Of a DNA stretch of 64,000 nt, positions 56,918-64,000 are shown piece after piece. Under the pieces are notes generated by a model that was given only the letters and a program-made list of their open reading frames with translations, ran no database searches and had not been told where the DNA came from. Made by a program: the position numbers and the translations under genes. Positions within the stretch are counted from its first letter, which is position 1; the number at the start of each line of letters is the position of its first letter. The DNA is from Bifidobacterium anseris (lineage in GTDB: Bacteria > Actinomycetota > Actinomycetes > Actinomycetales > Bifidobacteriaceae). The stretch is taken from assembly GCF_002860345.1 (NCBI RefSeq), contig NZ_NMYC01000001.1, forward strand, positions 372,001-436,000, read 5' to 3'.

Positions 56918-58345
56918 TCACAGCCACTCGTCCGGCTCGACGCCCTGCGGGCCGACGAATTCGCCGTTCGGCACGTAGCTGGGCCGCCCCGAATCTGTGA
57001 GCCTCGCATCGCCGAACAGGCTGACGTTGCGCCCGAAGGTCCAGTCGCCCTCGACGCGGAATGACGCGGCGGCGGCGATCGACGGCACGCCGTAGGGGAA
57101 GCGTTCCTCGAAGTCCTGGATGTTCTTGTAGTAGCGCTTGTCGAGCTCGACGTTCGGGAAATGGTAGTCGCCATCCTCCATCTCGTAGGAGTCGGTCAGG
57201 TGGAAGCGGTCGGAACGCATGATGAACAGGTCGTCGGTCGTCTTGACCGGCAGGAAGCGCATGCGGTCCACCTGCACGCAGATGGCGCCGTTGAACAGGT
57301 TCACGGCGGCGCCCATCGCCGTCTCGAGCTGGACGACCTTCGTCGACGCGGGATCGGTGGGGTCGACGGTCTTGTAGTTGCGGATGACCGGCAGCGGCAG
57401 CACGCCGCCGTGCTCTTCGAGCATCCGGCGCAGCGCGTCGATGCGCACCCAGATGTTGTTCGTGTTGAAGAACGGGTGCTTGTGGATGTCCATCGCGGCG
57501 CCGCGGTCGCGCGGGTCCACCTGCGTCATCTCGCGCAGCATGAGGCGTCCGGTCACGCGATCGCGCACGATGTGACCGCCCTTGCGGTCGGCCTCGGTGC
57601 GCCGCGCCACCTCGATCATGATCGGCGCGCCGGTGTTCTCGAAATGCTGCGCAAGCGTGCGCGACGGGCGTGCGCCGAGGTTGTCCGAATTGGAGATGAA
57701 CAGGTATTTGAAGCCGCGCTCCTCGAGGATGGCGAGCAACCCGGACTCGTAGAGCGTCGAATACAGGTCGCCGTGCCCCGGCGGGCACCATTCGAGGTCG
57801 GGGTTCGCCGGCCACTGTACCGGCTCTCCTGTCGACAGGTCGATCTTCGGCTCGACGTGCTGGACGATCTCAACCGGCACGCCCGCCTGCGTGAAGTGGT
57901 GGTTCTTCGCGATCGCGTCCATCGTGTCCTTCGACGTGCGGAACGAGTTCATGAAGGTCAGCGGCAGTTCGACGCCCAGACGCGTGCGCGCCGTGTCGAC
58001 CTGGCCGAGGATGATGTCGAGGAAGCGCATCGGGCGCGCCTTGTGGCGGCGCACCGGCAGCAGCGACTTCGCGTAGTCGAGGCCCATCGACGTGCCGAGG
58101 CCGCCGTTGAGCTTGAGGAACGCCGTCTTGGCGAAGGCGTCGACGGCTTTGTCGTGGTTGATCGTCTCGTAGACGTCGTGGAAGTTCGGGATGTCGGTGA
58201 TCGGCTCGACGTCGGCCTCGTGGATGTAGCTCGTGTCCTCCTCGTTCGCCCAGACGTCGTAGAGGTGTTCGAACTGGGCTATCGCGGTGTCGCTCATGCC
58301 CTGTGAACGCATCTTGTGCGCGGAGCGCTCGAAAACGTCGACCAT
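56918..58345 (-). CDS. ugpA: UTP-glucose-1-phosphate uridylyltransferase (eukaryote-like)
   Basis: A 475-residue enzyme of the eukaryote-like UGPase family (nucleotide loop L-N-G-G-L-G-T-S-M-G near residue 78; P-P-G-H-G-D-L-Y near 190; N-S-D-N-L-G). It makes UDP-glucose, used in the Leloir and milk-oligosaccharide pathways of bifidobacteria. The C-terminal half has a beta-helix with glycine-rich turns. The ATG at 58345 is preferred over a TTG at 58357. Upstream of pafBC by 144 bases. Confidence 0.92.
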   Translation of the reverse strand: MVDVFERSAHKMRSQGMSDTAIAQFEHLYDVWANEEDTSYIHEADVEPITDIPNFHDVYETINHDKAVDAFAKTAFLKLNGGLGTSMGLDYAKSLLPVRRHKARPMRFLDIILGQVDTARTRLGVELPLTFMNSFRTSKDTMDAIAKNHHFTQAGVPVEIVQHVEPKIDLSTGEPVQWPANPDLEWCPPGHGDLYSTLYESGLLAILEERGFKYLFISNSDNLGARPSRTLAQHFENTGAPIMIEVARRTEADRKGGHIVRDRVTGRLMLREMTQVDPRDRGAAMDIHKHPFFNTNNIWVRIDALRRMLEEHGGVLPLPVIRNYKTVDPTDPASTKVVQLETAMGAAVNLFNGAICVQVDRMRFLPVKTTDDLFIMRSDRFHLTDSYEMEDGDYHFPNVELDKRYYKNIQDFEERFPYGVPSIAAAASFRVEGDWTFGRNVSLFGDARLTDSGRPSYVPNGEFVGPQGVEPDEWL

Positions 58346-58573
58346 GGTGATGACCAATCCCTTTCTCCGGTTGCGCGCACGGTCGATGCCGGTGCACCCG
58401 TGCGCAATGCCGTGTCTCAGTGTAGCGACCTAACCTTCAATCTGTCTAATTGAGCCTTGTGCATCCCACATTATCTTCGCCGCGTTACGGTTTGCGTCAT
58501 GGTTTCCTCGATGATAATACGATGATTGACGCCCTGGTGGAACGGATGCGGTCATATGGACCTGCGGGACGAT

Positions 58574-58603
58574 TTGGCGTTGTCGGCACGGTTGTGCTAC
58601 ATT
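58574..58603 (+). promoter_or_regulatory. Promoter of tRNA-Pro(GGG)
   Basis: TTGGCG (58574-58579), 18-base spacer, TACATT (58598-58603); the tRNA starts 27 bases later. Confidence 0.55.
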
Positions 58604-58630
58604 GACTCTTCGGTGCAGGACGCACCGTTC

Positions 58631-58707
<77 letters not shown>

Positions 58708-58712
58708 CGGTC

Positions 58713-58737
58713 CCCGGAACGGCGAACGTTCCGGGGA
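58713..58737 (+). terminator. Terminator after tRNA-Pro(GGG)
   Basis: Nine-bp arms (58713-58721, 58729-58737) followed by ATTTTCG: a typical rho-independent terminator. Confidence 0.8.
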
Positions 58738-58773
58738 TTTTCGTATTTCCAGCAGACGCGCGGATCCGCATAT

Positions 58774-58804
58774 GCGTCGGGGCCGGTTTTGCCGGCCCCG
58801 ACGC
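58774..58804 (-). terminator. Terminator after cmk-der
   Basis: Thirteen-bp GC arms (58774-58786, 58792-58804) around TTTTG, seven bases past the minus-strand stop of cmk-der. Confidence 0.75.
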
Positions 58805-58810
58805 GTCGCG

Positions 58811-60952
58811 TCACTTGCGGCGCTTCTTCTCACGGATGTTGACGGAGATCTGGATCGGCGATCCCTCGAATCCGAACTCCTCACGCAACTGGCGTTCGAG
58901 GAAGCGGCGGTAGCCGTGCTCGAGGAAGCCAGTGGCGAAGATGACGAAGCGCGGCGGCCGGCTCGAGGCCTGCGTCGCGAACAGGATGCGCGGCTGCTTG
59001 CCTCCGCGCAGCGGATGCGGATGCGCGGCCTGCACCTTGCCGAGGAAGGCGTTGAGCTTGCCGGTCGGGATGCGCTTGTCCCAGGACTCGAGCGCCTGCG
59101 TCATCGCACGCGACAGGCGGTTCGTGTGCCAGCCGGTCTTCGCCGAGAGATTGACACGCTGCGCCCACGTCACGCGGTCGAACTCGGTCTTCCACAGACG
59201 CTCCATGCGTTGGCGGTCGAACTCGTCCATGAGGTCCCACTTGTTGAACACGAGCACGACGGCGCGGCCCGCGTCCACGGCGGAGCTCATGACCTTGAGG
59301 TCCTGGTCCGAGATCGGCACTGAAGCGTCGAAGAGCACGAGCGCGAGCTCGGCGCGTTCGATCGCGGCCTGCGTGCGCAGCGACGAATAGTATTCGGCGC
59401 CGGAGAGCTTGTGCTGCCTGCGTTTGATGCCGGCCGTGTCGATGAACAGGTAGTCCTCGCCGTCGATCGTGACGATCTCATCGACCGGGTCGCGCGTCGT
59501 ACCGGCCAAATCGTTGACGACCGAACGTTCCTCGTGCGCGAGCTGGTTGAGCAGCGACGACTTGCCGACGTTCGGCTTGCCGACGAGCGCGACGCGGCGC
59601 AGATGGGACGGCGTGAGGAACCCGGAGGTGTGTTCGGCGTTGCGCAGCGCATCGAGGGCCGCGTCGAGCAGGTCGCCCACTCCCCTGCCGTGCATCGCCG
59701 AGATCGGGTACGGCTCGCCCAGTCCGAGCTTCCAGAATTCGGCGGCCATGTACTCGCCGGCCTGGTCGTCGACCTTGTTCACGGCGACGACGACCGGTTT
59801 GCCCGCCGAGCGCAGCATCCTCACGATGCGTTCGTCGGTCTGCGTCAGGCCCGTCTGGCCGTCGACGACGAAGACGACGGCGTCGGCAAGCTCGACGGCG
59901 ATCTGCGCCTGCGAAGCGATCGCGGAATCGATGCCCTCGACGTCCGCCTCCCAGCCGCCGGTGTCGACGAGCTTGAAGTCCACGCCTGCCCATTCGGCGT
60001 CGTAACTGACACGGTCGCGTGTGACGCCGGGCGTGTCCTCGACGACGGCGGCGCGGCGGCCGAGGATGCGGTTGACGAGCGTCGACTTGCCGACGTTCGG
60101 CCGCCCGATGACCGCGAGCACTCCGACCTCCTTGCGCCTGGCTGTCTGTTCGCCGGACGTGAACGCGGAGCCGTCGATGAGTGCCTCGTCGCCCTCGTCG
60201 AGCTCGTAGCCCTCGAGGTTGCGCGCGTACTCGGCGTACTCCTGCTCCTCGATGGCGTCGTCGACGAGCCCGACAAGCAGGTCGAGCGTCTGCTCGAAGT
60301 TGAGGTCGGAGTTGTCGATCGTCGTGACGCCGTCCTCGGCGACGGTGAAGTTCGTCACCTTGGAGTCGGCGGCGTCGCGCGCGGCGACGTTCTCTGCGCC
60401 GGCGTCGCCGTCGGCGGCCTGATGCGCGCGGCGCGCCTGGCGCACGGCCTCGCGGGCCGTGAGCAGCACGCGCACCTCGGCGTGCGGCGCGACGACGTCG
60501 GTGATGTCGCGACCTTCCGCGACGATGCCCTGGCCGTGCGAGAAGCCGTTCTCGACGCCTTCGGCGGCGATGTACGCACGCTGGGCGGCGACGAGGATGT
60601 GGCGCACCGGGATGATCGACGAGACGCGCGAGACGTGCGCGCTGATCTCGCTCGAACGGATCTGCTCGCTGATGTTGCGCCCGTCGCAGAACACGCGCGC
60701 GTCATTCGGCGTGTCGGGGTCGACGCTGATGTCGAAGTGGCCTTCGGTGAACAGCGCGGCGACCGTCTCGGTGACTTCGCGTTCGTCGATGTCGTCGGCG
60801 TCGAGGTCGATGCCCTGCTCGAGTGCCCACCATGTGGCGGCGCGGTACATCGCGCCGGTGTCGAGATAGGCGAAGCCGTAGTACTTCGCAAGCGCTTTGG
60901 ACGTCGAGGACTTGCCGACGCCGGCCGGCCCGTCGATAGCGACGGTGATCAC
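58811..60952 (-). CDS. cmk-der: Cytidylate kinase-Der GTPase fusion
   Basis: A 713-residue fusion. Residues 1-230 are cytidylate kinase (Walker [22 protein letters not shown]) making CDP from CMP. Residues ~270-713 are Der/EngA with two GTPase domains (G-R-P-N-V-G-K-S and G-K-P-N-V-G-K-S) and a KH-like C-terminus, needed for 50S assembly. The cmk-der fusion is known in bifidobacteria and other actinobacteria. The start overlaps the stop of the pseudouridine synthase (ATGA). Confidence 0.94.
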   Translation of the reverse strand: MITVAIDGPAGVGKSSTSKALAKYYGFAYLDTGAMYRAATWWALEQGIDLDADDIDEREVTETVAALFTEGHFDISVDPDTPNDARVFCDGRNISEQIRSSEISAHVSRVSSIIPVRHILVAAQRAYIAAEGVENGFSHGQGIVAEGRDITDVVAPHAEVRVLLTAREAVRQARRAHQAADGDAGAENVAARDAADSKVTNFTVAEDGVTTIDNSDLNFEQTLDLLVGLVDDAIEEQEYAEYARNLEGYELDEGDEALIDGSAFTSGEQTARRKEVGVLAVIGRPNVGKSTLVNRILGRRAAVVEDTPGVTRDRVSYDAEWAGVDFKLVDTGGWEADVEGIDSAIASQAQIAVELADAVVFVVDGQTGLTQTDERIVRMLRSAGKPVVVAVNKVDDQAGEYMAAEFWKLGLGEPYPISAMHGRGVGDLLDAALDALRNAEHTSGFLTPSHLRRVALVGKPNVGKSSLLNQLAHEERSVVNDLAGTTRDPVDEIVTIDGEDYLFIDTAGIKRRQHKLSGAEYYSSLRTQAAIERAELALVLFDASVPISDQDLKVMSSAVDAGRAVVLVFNKWDLMDEFDRQRMERLWKTEFDRVTWAQRVNLSAKTGWHTNRLSRAMTQALESWDKRIPTGKLNAFLGKVQAAHPHPLRGGKQPRILFATQASSRPPRFVIFATGFLEHGYRRFLERQLREEFGFEGSPIQISVNIREKKRRK

Positions 60953-61722
60953 AGGCCCACCTCCTTGGAGAGCGAACGGACCTCGGTGGCCGACAGCACG
61001 CGGTAGGAACCGGGCTTGAGGTCACCGAGCTTGATCGGGCCGATTTGCGTGCGCACGAGGCGCTTGACCGGGAAGCCGATCGCGCCGAAGATGCGGCGCA
61101 CGATGCGGTTCTTGCCCGAATGGAGCGTGACCTTGACGATCGTCTGGTCACGGCTCTGGTCGATGATCGAGCAGTGGTCGAGCTTGATCCAGCCGTCGTC
61201 GAGCTGCACGCCGGTGCGCACGAGGCGGCGGCAGACGTTGCCGCTCATGCGTCCCTCGAGCGTGGCGATGTAGGTCTTCTCGACTTCGTACTTCGGATGC
61301 ATGACGTGCTGGGACAGTTCGCCGTCGTTCGTCATCAGGATGAGGCCCTCGGAATCGTAGTCGAGGCGTCCCATGTGGAAGATGCGCTCGTACTTGTCGC
61401 CGACGATGTCGCGCAGCGTGTAGCGGCCCTTCGGGTCCTCCATCGCGCTGAGCACCTTCTTCGGTTTGTTGAGCGCGAGCGTGACGTGCCTCGGGTTGAG
61501 GCGGATGCGCGAGCCGTCCACGCGCACCTGCTGCGTCTTGGGGTCGACCCTCGTGCCGAGTTCGGTGACGAGTTCGCCGTCCACCTCGACGCGGCCGTCG
61601 ACGATCATCTCTTCGCACTTGCGCCGCGAACCGAATCCGGCCTGCGCGAGCAGCTTCTGCAAACGTATTCCGTCGTGTTCTTCGGTGTGTGATTTCCTTG
61701 CTTGACTATATGCGTGTGGCAT
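60949..61722 (-). CDS. rluB: Pseudouridine synthase (RsuA/RluB family)
   Basis: A 257-residue enzyme that forms pseudouridine in rRNA. An N-terminal S4 RNA-binding domain ([15 protein letters not shown]) is followed by the catalytic region with [10 protein letters not shown] (catalytic Asp). RluB-like identity is a family inference. GGGAG precedes the ATG at 61722. Operon with cmk-der. Confidence 0.92.
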   Translation of the reverse strand: MPHAYSQARKSHTEEHDGIRLQKLLAQAGFGSRRKCEEMIVDGRVEVDGELVTELGTRVDPKTQQVRVDGSRIRLNPRHVTLALNKPKKVLSAMEDPKGRYTLRDIVGDKYERIFHMGRLDYDSEGLILMTNDGELSQHVMHPKYEVEKTYIATLEGRMSGNVCRRLVRTGVQLDDGWIKLDHCSIIDQSRDQTIVKVTLHSGKNRIVRRIFGAIGFPVKRLVRTQIGPIKLGDLKPGSYRVLSATEVRSLSKEVGL

Positions 61723-61880
61723 CGTTCTCCCAACGTGGCCGTTCGTATTGATGGCGTCGTCCTGCGCGCGCGAAGGCGACGGCAGGACCACTGTCTAGTA
61801 TTGTACAGCGTGGCCGCCGAACAGCGACGGCCCAGCCATGGTCTTCACCATGGCTTCAAGTACCGCAAAGGAATATATCT

Positions 61881-62912
61881 ATGACTGCTGTTGATAACGA
61901 TTCCACGGTCGATGTCCGCGAGGACATGGCCGTGCAGAACGACGGACACAGCATTTGGGCCCGCCTCGGCGCCGAATTCGTCGGCAGCCTGCTCATCTGC
62001 TTCGCGATCTACATGGTGAGCTCGTTCGGCGTGGTGAACTTCGGACTCAACCTCGCGTTCCTTGTCGTGGCGACCGGCGTCGTCTACGGCGCGATGACGT
62101 CGATCTTCGCGCGCGTCTCCGGAGCGCAGTTCAATCCGGCCGTCACCGTCGCGGCGATGCTCACGTCGAAGACTCGCGTGCGCGACGGCGTGTTCTACAT
62201 CATCGCGCAGGTGCTCGGCGGCCTCGTCGCCGGCGCGCTCTTCGTCTTCCTCATCCCCAGTTCGGACACGGTCAGCAAGTCGCAGTGGACGATGATGGCG
62301 ATCAACGGCTACGACGTGAACAGCCTGACCTATGCAAGCCTGAGCCAGTACGGGCTGACCTATGGCGTCTCGATGGCGATCGTCGTCGAGCTGCTCGCCT
62401 CGATCATCGTCGTGGCCGCCGCGATGACGACGCTTAAGCGCAGCGGGCGCGCGACGCGTTCCGCCGCCGTCACGATGGGCGTCGCCTACGCGGCCGCGGC
62501 CGCGATGGCCGCCCCGATCACCGGCGCGTCGATCAACCCGATGCGCGCCACCGGCGTCGCCGTCTTCGCGCAGCACGAGGAAGGCTCTCACACCGTCAAC
62601 CCGCTCTCGCAGCTGTGGGTGTTCTGGGTGACGGCGATCCTCGCGGCCGCCATCGTCGCGCTCGTCATGATCGTCGCGCAGCTTGCGCATTCGCGTGCCG
62701 CCAACGGTGACGAGATGGACGTCGACGTGGCCGAGGCCGCGATGGCGCAGGGCGACGAGTCCGATCACGCCGAGCAGGACGCCGACATCGCCGCGCCCGA
62801 CGTCGACGTCCTGGAGGAACAGTCCGAGTCCGCCGAGCTGGATGAGCCCCAGACGCCGGTGGACGACGCCGGGTCAGTGGATGAAGCGGATGGCGAAGTA
62901 CAGCAGCGCTAG
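61881..62912 (+). CDS. Aquaporin/glycerol-facilitator (MIP) channel with NPM motif
   Basis: A 343-residue MIP-family channel with six membrane segments between ~25 and 275. The first half-helix motif is N-P-A (85-87), the second is N-P-M followed by the filter arginine (219-222). About 65 acidic, low-complexity residues form the C-terminal tail. Transport of water or small neutral solutes is inferred; NPM variants are known in some MIPs. Its end overlaps the convergent DUF3017 gene by 39 bases. Confidence 0.88.
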   Translation: MTAVDNDSTVDVREDMAVQNDGHSIWARLGAEFVGSLLICFAIYMVSSFGVVNFGLNLAFLVVATGVVYGAMTSIFARVSGAQFNPAVTVAAMLTSKTRVRDGVFYIIAQVLGGLVAGALFVFLIPSSDTVSKSQWTMMAINGYDVNSLTYASLSQYGLTYGVSMAIVVELLASIIVVAAAMTTLKRSGRATRSAAVTMGVAYAAAAAMAAPITGASINPMRATGVAVFAQHEEGSHTVNPLSQLWVFWVTAILAAAIVALVMIVAQLAHSRAANGDEMDVDVAEAAMAQGDESDHAEQDADIAAPDVDVLEEQSESAELDEPQTPVDDAGSVDEADGEVQQR

Positions 62913-63161
62913 CACGACGCCGAAGCCGATGCCGCACGCGGCGTCGAAGGCGACCGATCTGACCTTCCAGGGACTGCGTTCCCGATAAATCAGCCGCACC
63001 GCACCGGAGCCGATGGAAGTCACGGACACGATGGCCGTGGCGACCATCGGCTCTCCCATTGCCGCAAGTGCCGTGGCAACGACGACGAGCCCGGCGACGC
63101 ACCATTCGAACCACGGCCTGCCCTCGTCATGCTCGGAGACATGGGGATGCTGCGCGTTCAT
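62874..63161 (-). CDS. DUF3017 membrane protein
   Basis: A 95-residue protein with three hydrophobic segments, matching DUF3017, a family that in actinobacteria lies beside purH. AAGGAG precedes ATG 63161. It overlaps the end of the convergent MIP gene by 39 bases. Function unknown. Confidence 0.8.
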   Translation of the reverse strand: MNAQHPHVSEHDEGRPWFEWCVAGLVVVATALAAMGEPMVATAIVSVTSIGSGAVRLIYRERSPWKVRSVAFDAACGIGFGVVLALLYFAIRFIH

Positions 63162-63280
63162 CTGGACTCCTTGAAGATCTTGGGAATGTGATGGTTGATT
63201 TCGCTGCTGCGATGAATTCGACGATTCGTCGTTGAAGACACCGCCCATCCTACTACCGAATCCAACTACTACCCACTATA

Positions 63281-63325
63281 CGGCGGGGCCGCGCCTCGGG
63301 AAATCCCCGAGGCGCGGCCCCGCCG
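63281..63325 (-). terminator. Terminator after purH
   Basis: Perfect 20-bp arms (63281-63300, 63306-63325), five-base loop, 19 bases past the purH stop. Confidence 0.85.
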
Positions 63326-63343
63326 TGCGATGTCAGCTGACGA

Positions 63344-64000
63344 TCAGTGGAAGAAGTGGCGCGTGCCCGTGACGTACATCGTCACGTTCGCGCTGCGCGC
63401 CGCCTCGAACACCTCCTCGTCGCGGATCGAGCCGCCGGGCTGCACGATCGCCTTGACGCCGGCGTCGATGAGGATCTGCGCGCCGTCAGCGAAGGGGAAG
63501 AACGCGTCGGAGGCCGCGACGGCGCCCTTCGTGCGGTTGCGGCCGTCGTCGAGCGTATTCGCGCGTTCGACGGCGAGGTTTGCCGAATCGACGCGGTTGA
63601 CCTGACCCATGCCGATGCCGACCGTCGCCATGTCGTCGGCGATGAGGATCGCGTTCGATTTGACGCAGCGCACGGCGCGCCATGCGAACTCGAGGTCCTT
63701 GAGCGTCGCGGCGTCGGCCGGCTCGCCCGCGACGAGCTTCCAGGCGTCCGGCGTGTCTCCCGGAGCGTCGATGAGATCGGTGGACTGCATGAGCAGGCCG
63801 CCGTCGATCTGACGGAACTGGCGCTTCGACTTCGGCGGTTCCGCGACCTTGAGGATGCGCAGGTTCTTCTTCTTCGCCTGCAGCAGCGCCAGCGCCTCCG
63901 GCTCATAGTCGGGCGCGACGATGACCTCGGTGAAGATCGGGCGCACGCCTTCGGCCATCTCGAGTGTGACCGTCGCATTCGTCGCGATGACGCCGCCGTA
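63344..64000 (-). CDS. purH: Bifunctional AICAR transformylase/IMP cyclohydrolase, 3' part
   Basis: The C-terminal 218 residues of PurH, cut by the window edge. Residues seen match the AICAR transformylase domain: [25 protein letters not shown] and S-D-A-F-F-P-F-A-D. It performs the last two steps of purine synthesis. The N-terminal IMP cyclohydrolase part lies right of the window. DUF3017 follows downstream, as in other actinobacteria. Confidence 0.96.
   Translation of the reverse strand, partial: YGGVIATNATVTLEMAEGVRPIFTEVIVAPDYEPEALALLQAKKKNLRILKVAEPPKSKRQFRQIDGGLLMQSTDLIDAPGDTPDAWKLVAGEPADAATLKDLEFAWRAVRCVKSNAILIADDMATVGIGMGQVNRVDSANLAVERANTLDDGRNRTKGAVAASDAFFPFADGAQILIDAGVKAIVQPGGSIRDEEVFEAARSANVTMYVTGTRHFFH

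Overview
The window is 64 kb of GC-rich, gene-dense bacterial chromosome that reads as a Bifidobacterium (Actinomycetota). Supporting evidence: RbpA, an ANTAR response regulator, GuaB3, an Rv3235-like protein, a DUF3017 gene beside purH, the pgsA-DUF881-sbp-DUF881-FHA-MerR cluster also found in mycobacteria, a TrpC-TrpB fusion and a Cmk-Der fusion. No rRNA, CRISPR array or intact prophage is visible. Two proline tRNAs are present.

Layout. 1-2.1 kb: an accessory patch with a frameshifted DUF2513 gene, an AlpA-like DNA-binding protein and small ORFs broken by stops, apparently a decaying mobile element. 2.4-10.8 kb: Nudix hydrolase, ANTAR regulator, polA, Nif3-like protein, second Nudix hydrolase, glgX. 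10.8-17.7 kb: polytopic membrane protein, tRNA-Pro(UGG), M23-like protein, orphan sugar-binding-type lipoprotein, icd, guaB3. 17.8-19.7 kb: an IS607-family element with serine recombinase TnpA, a TnpB with its nuclease motifs, and a likely omega RNA. 19.7-20.3 kb: a non-coding stretch with three exact DnaA boxes. 20.3-29.7 kb: Rv3235-like gene, acyl-CoA synthetase, def, then the translation and lipid block rpsB-tsf-pyrH-frr-cdsA-rlmN.

29.8-33.8 kb: a TetR-ABC exporter cassette with a tandem palindromic operator, a DUF5067 protein, and an XRE membrane regulator facing a palindromic site. 34-46 kb: amino-acid biosynthesis (hisF, hisI-trpE, trpCB-trpA, hisE-hisG) mixed with a uracil-DNA glycosylase-like gene, an adenine deaminase-type gene, lgt and rpe. 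A His-codon-rich ORF sits just before hisE. 45.5-50.2 kb: the envelope and signalling cluster pgsA, DUF881, sbp, DUF881, a GarA/OdhI-like FHA protein, an FtsR-like MerR protein and a membrane protein. 50.6-58.3 kb, minus strand: HAD phosphatase, rbpA, helY, small membrane protein, fused PafBC, UTP-glucose-1-phosphate uridylyltransferase. 58.6-64 kb: tRNA-Pro(GGG), cmk-der, pseudouridine synthase, MIP channel with an NPM motif, DUF3017 protein and the 3' part of purH.

Most of the window is conserved chromosomal core. The unusual signals are the IS607/TnpB RNA, the DnaA-box cluster, the possible his leader, two palindromic operator regions, the AT-rich gap at 50.2-50.6 kb and the broken genes at the left edge. 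All function calls come from reading motifs and comparing with remembered families; no database search was run.
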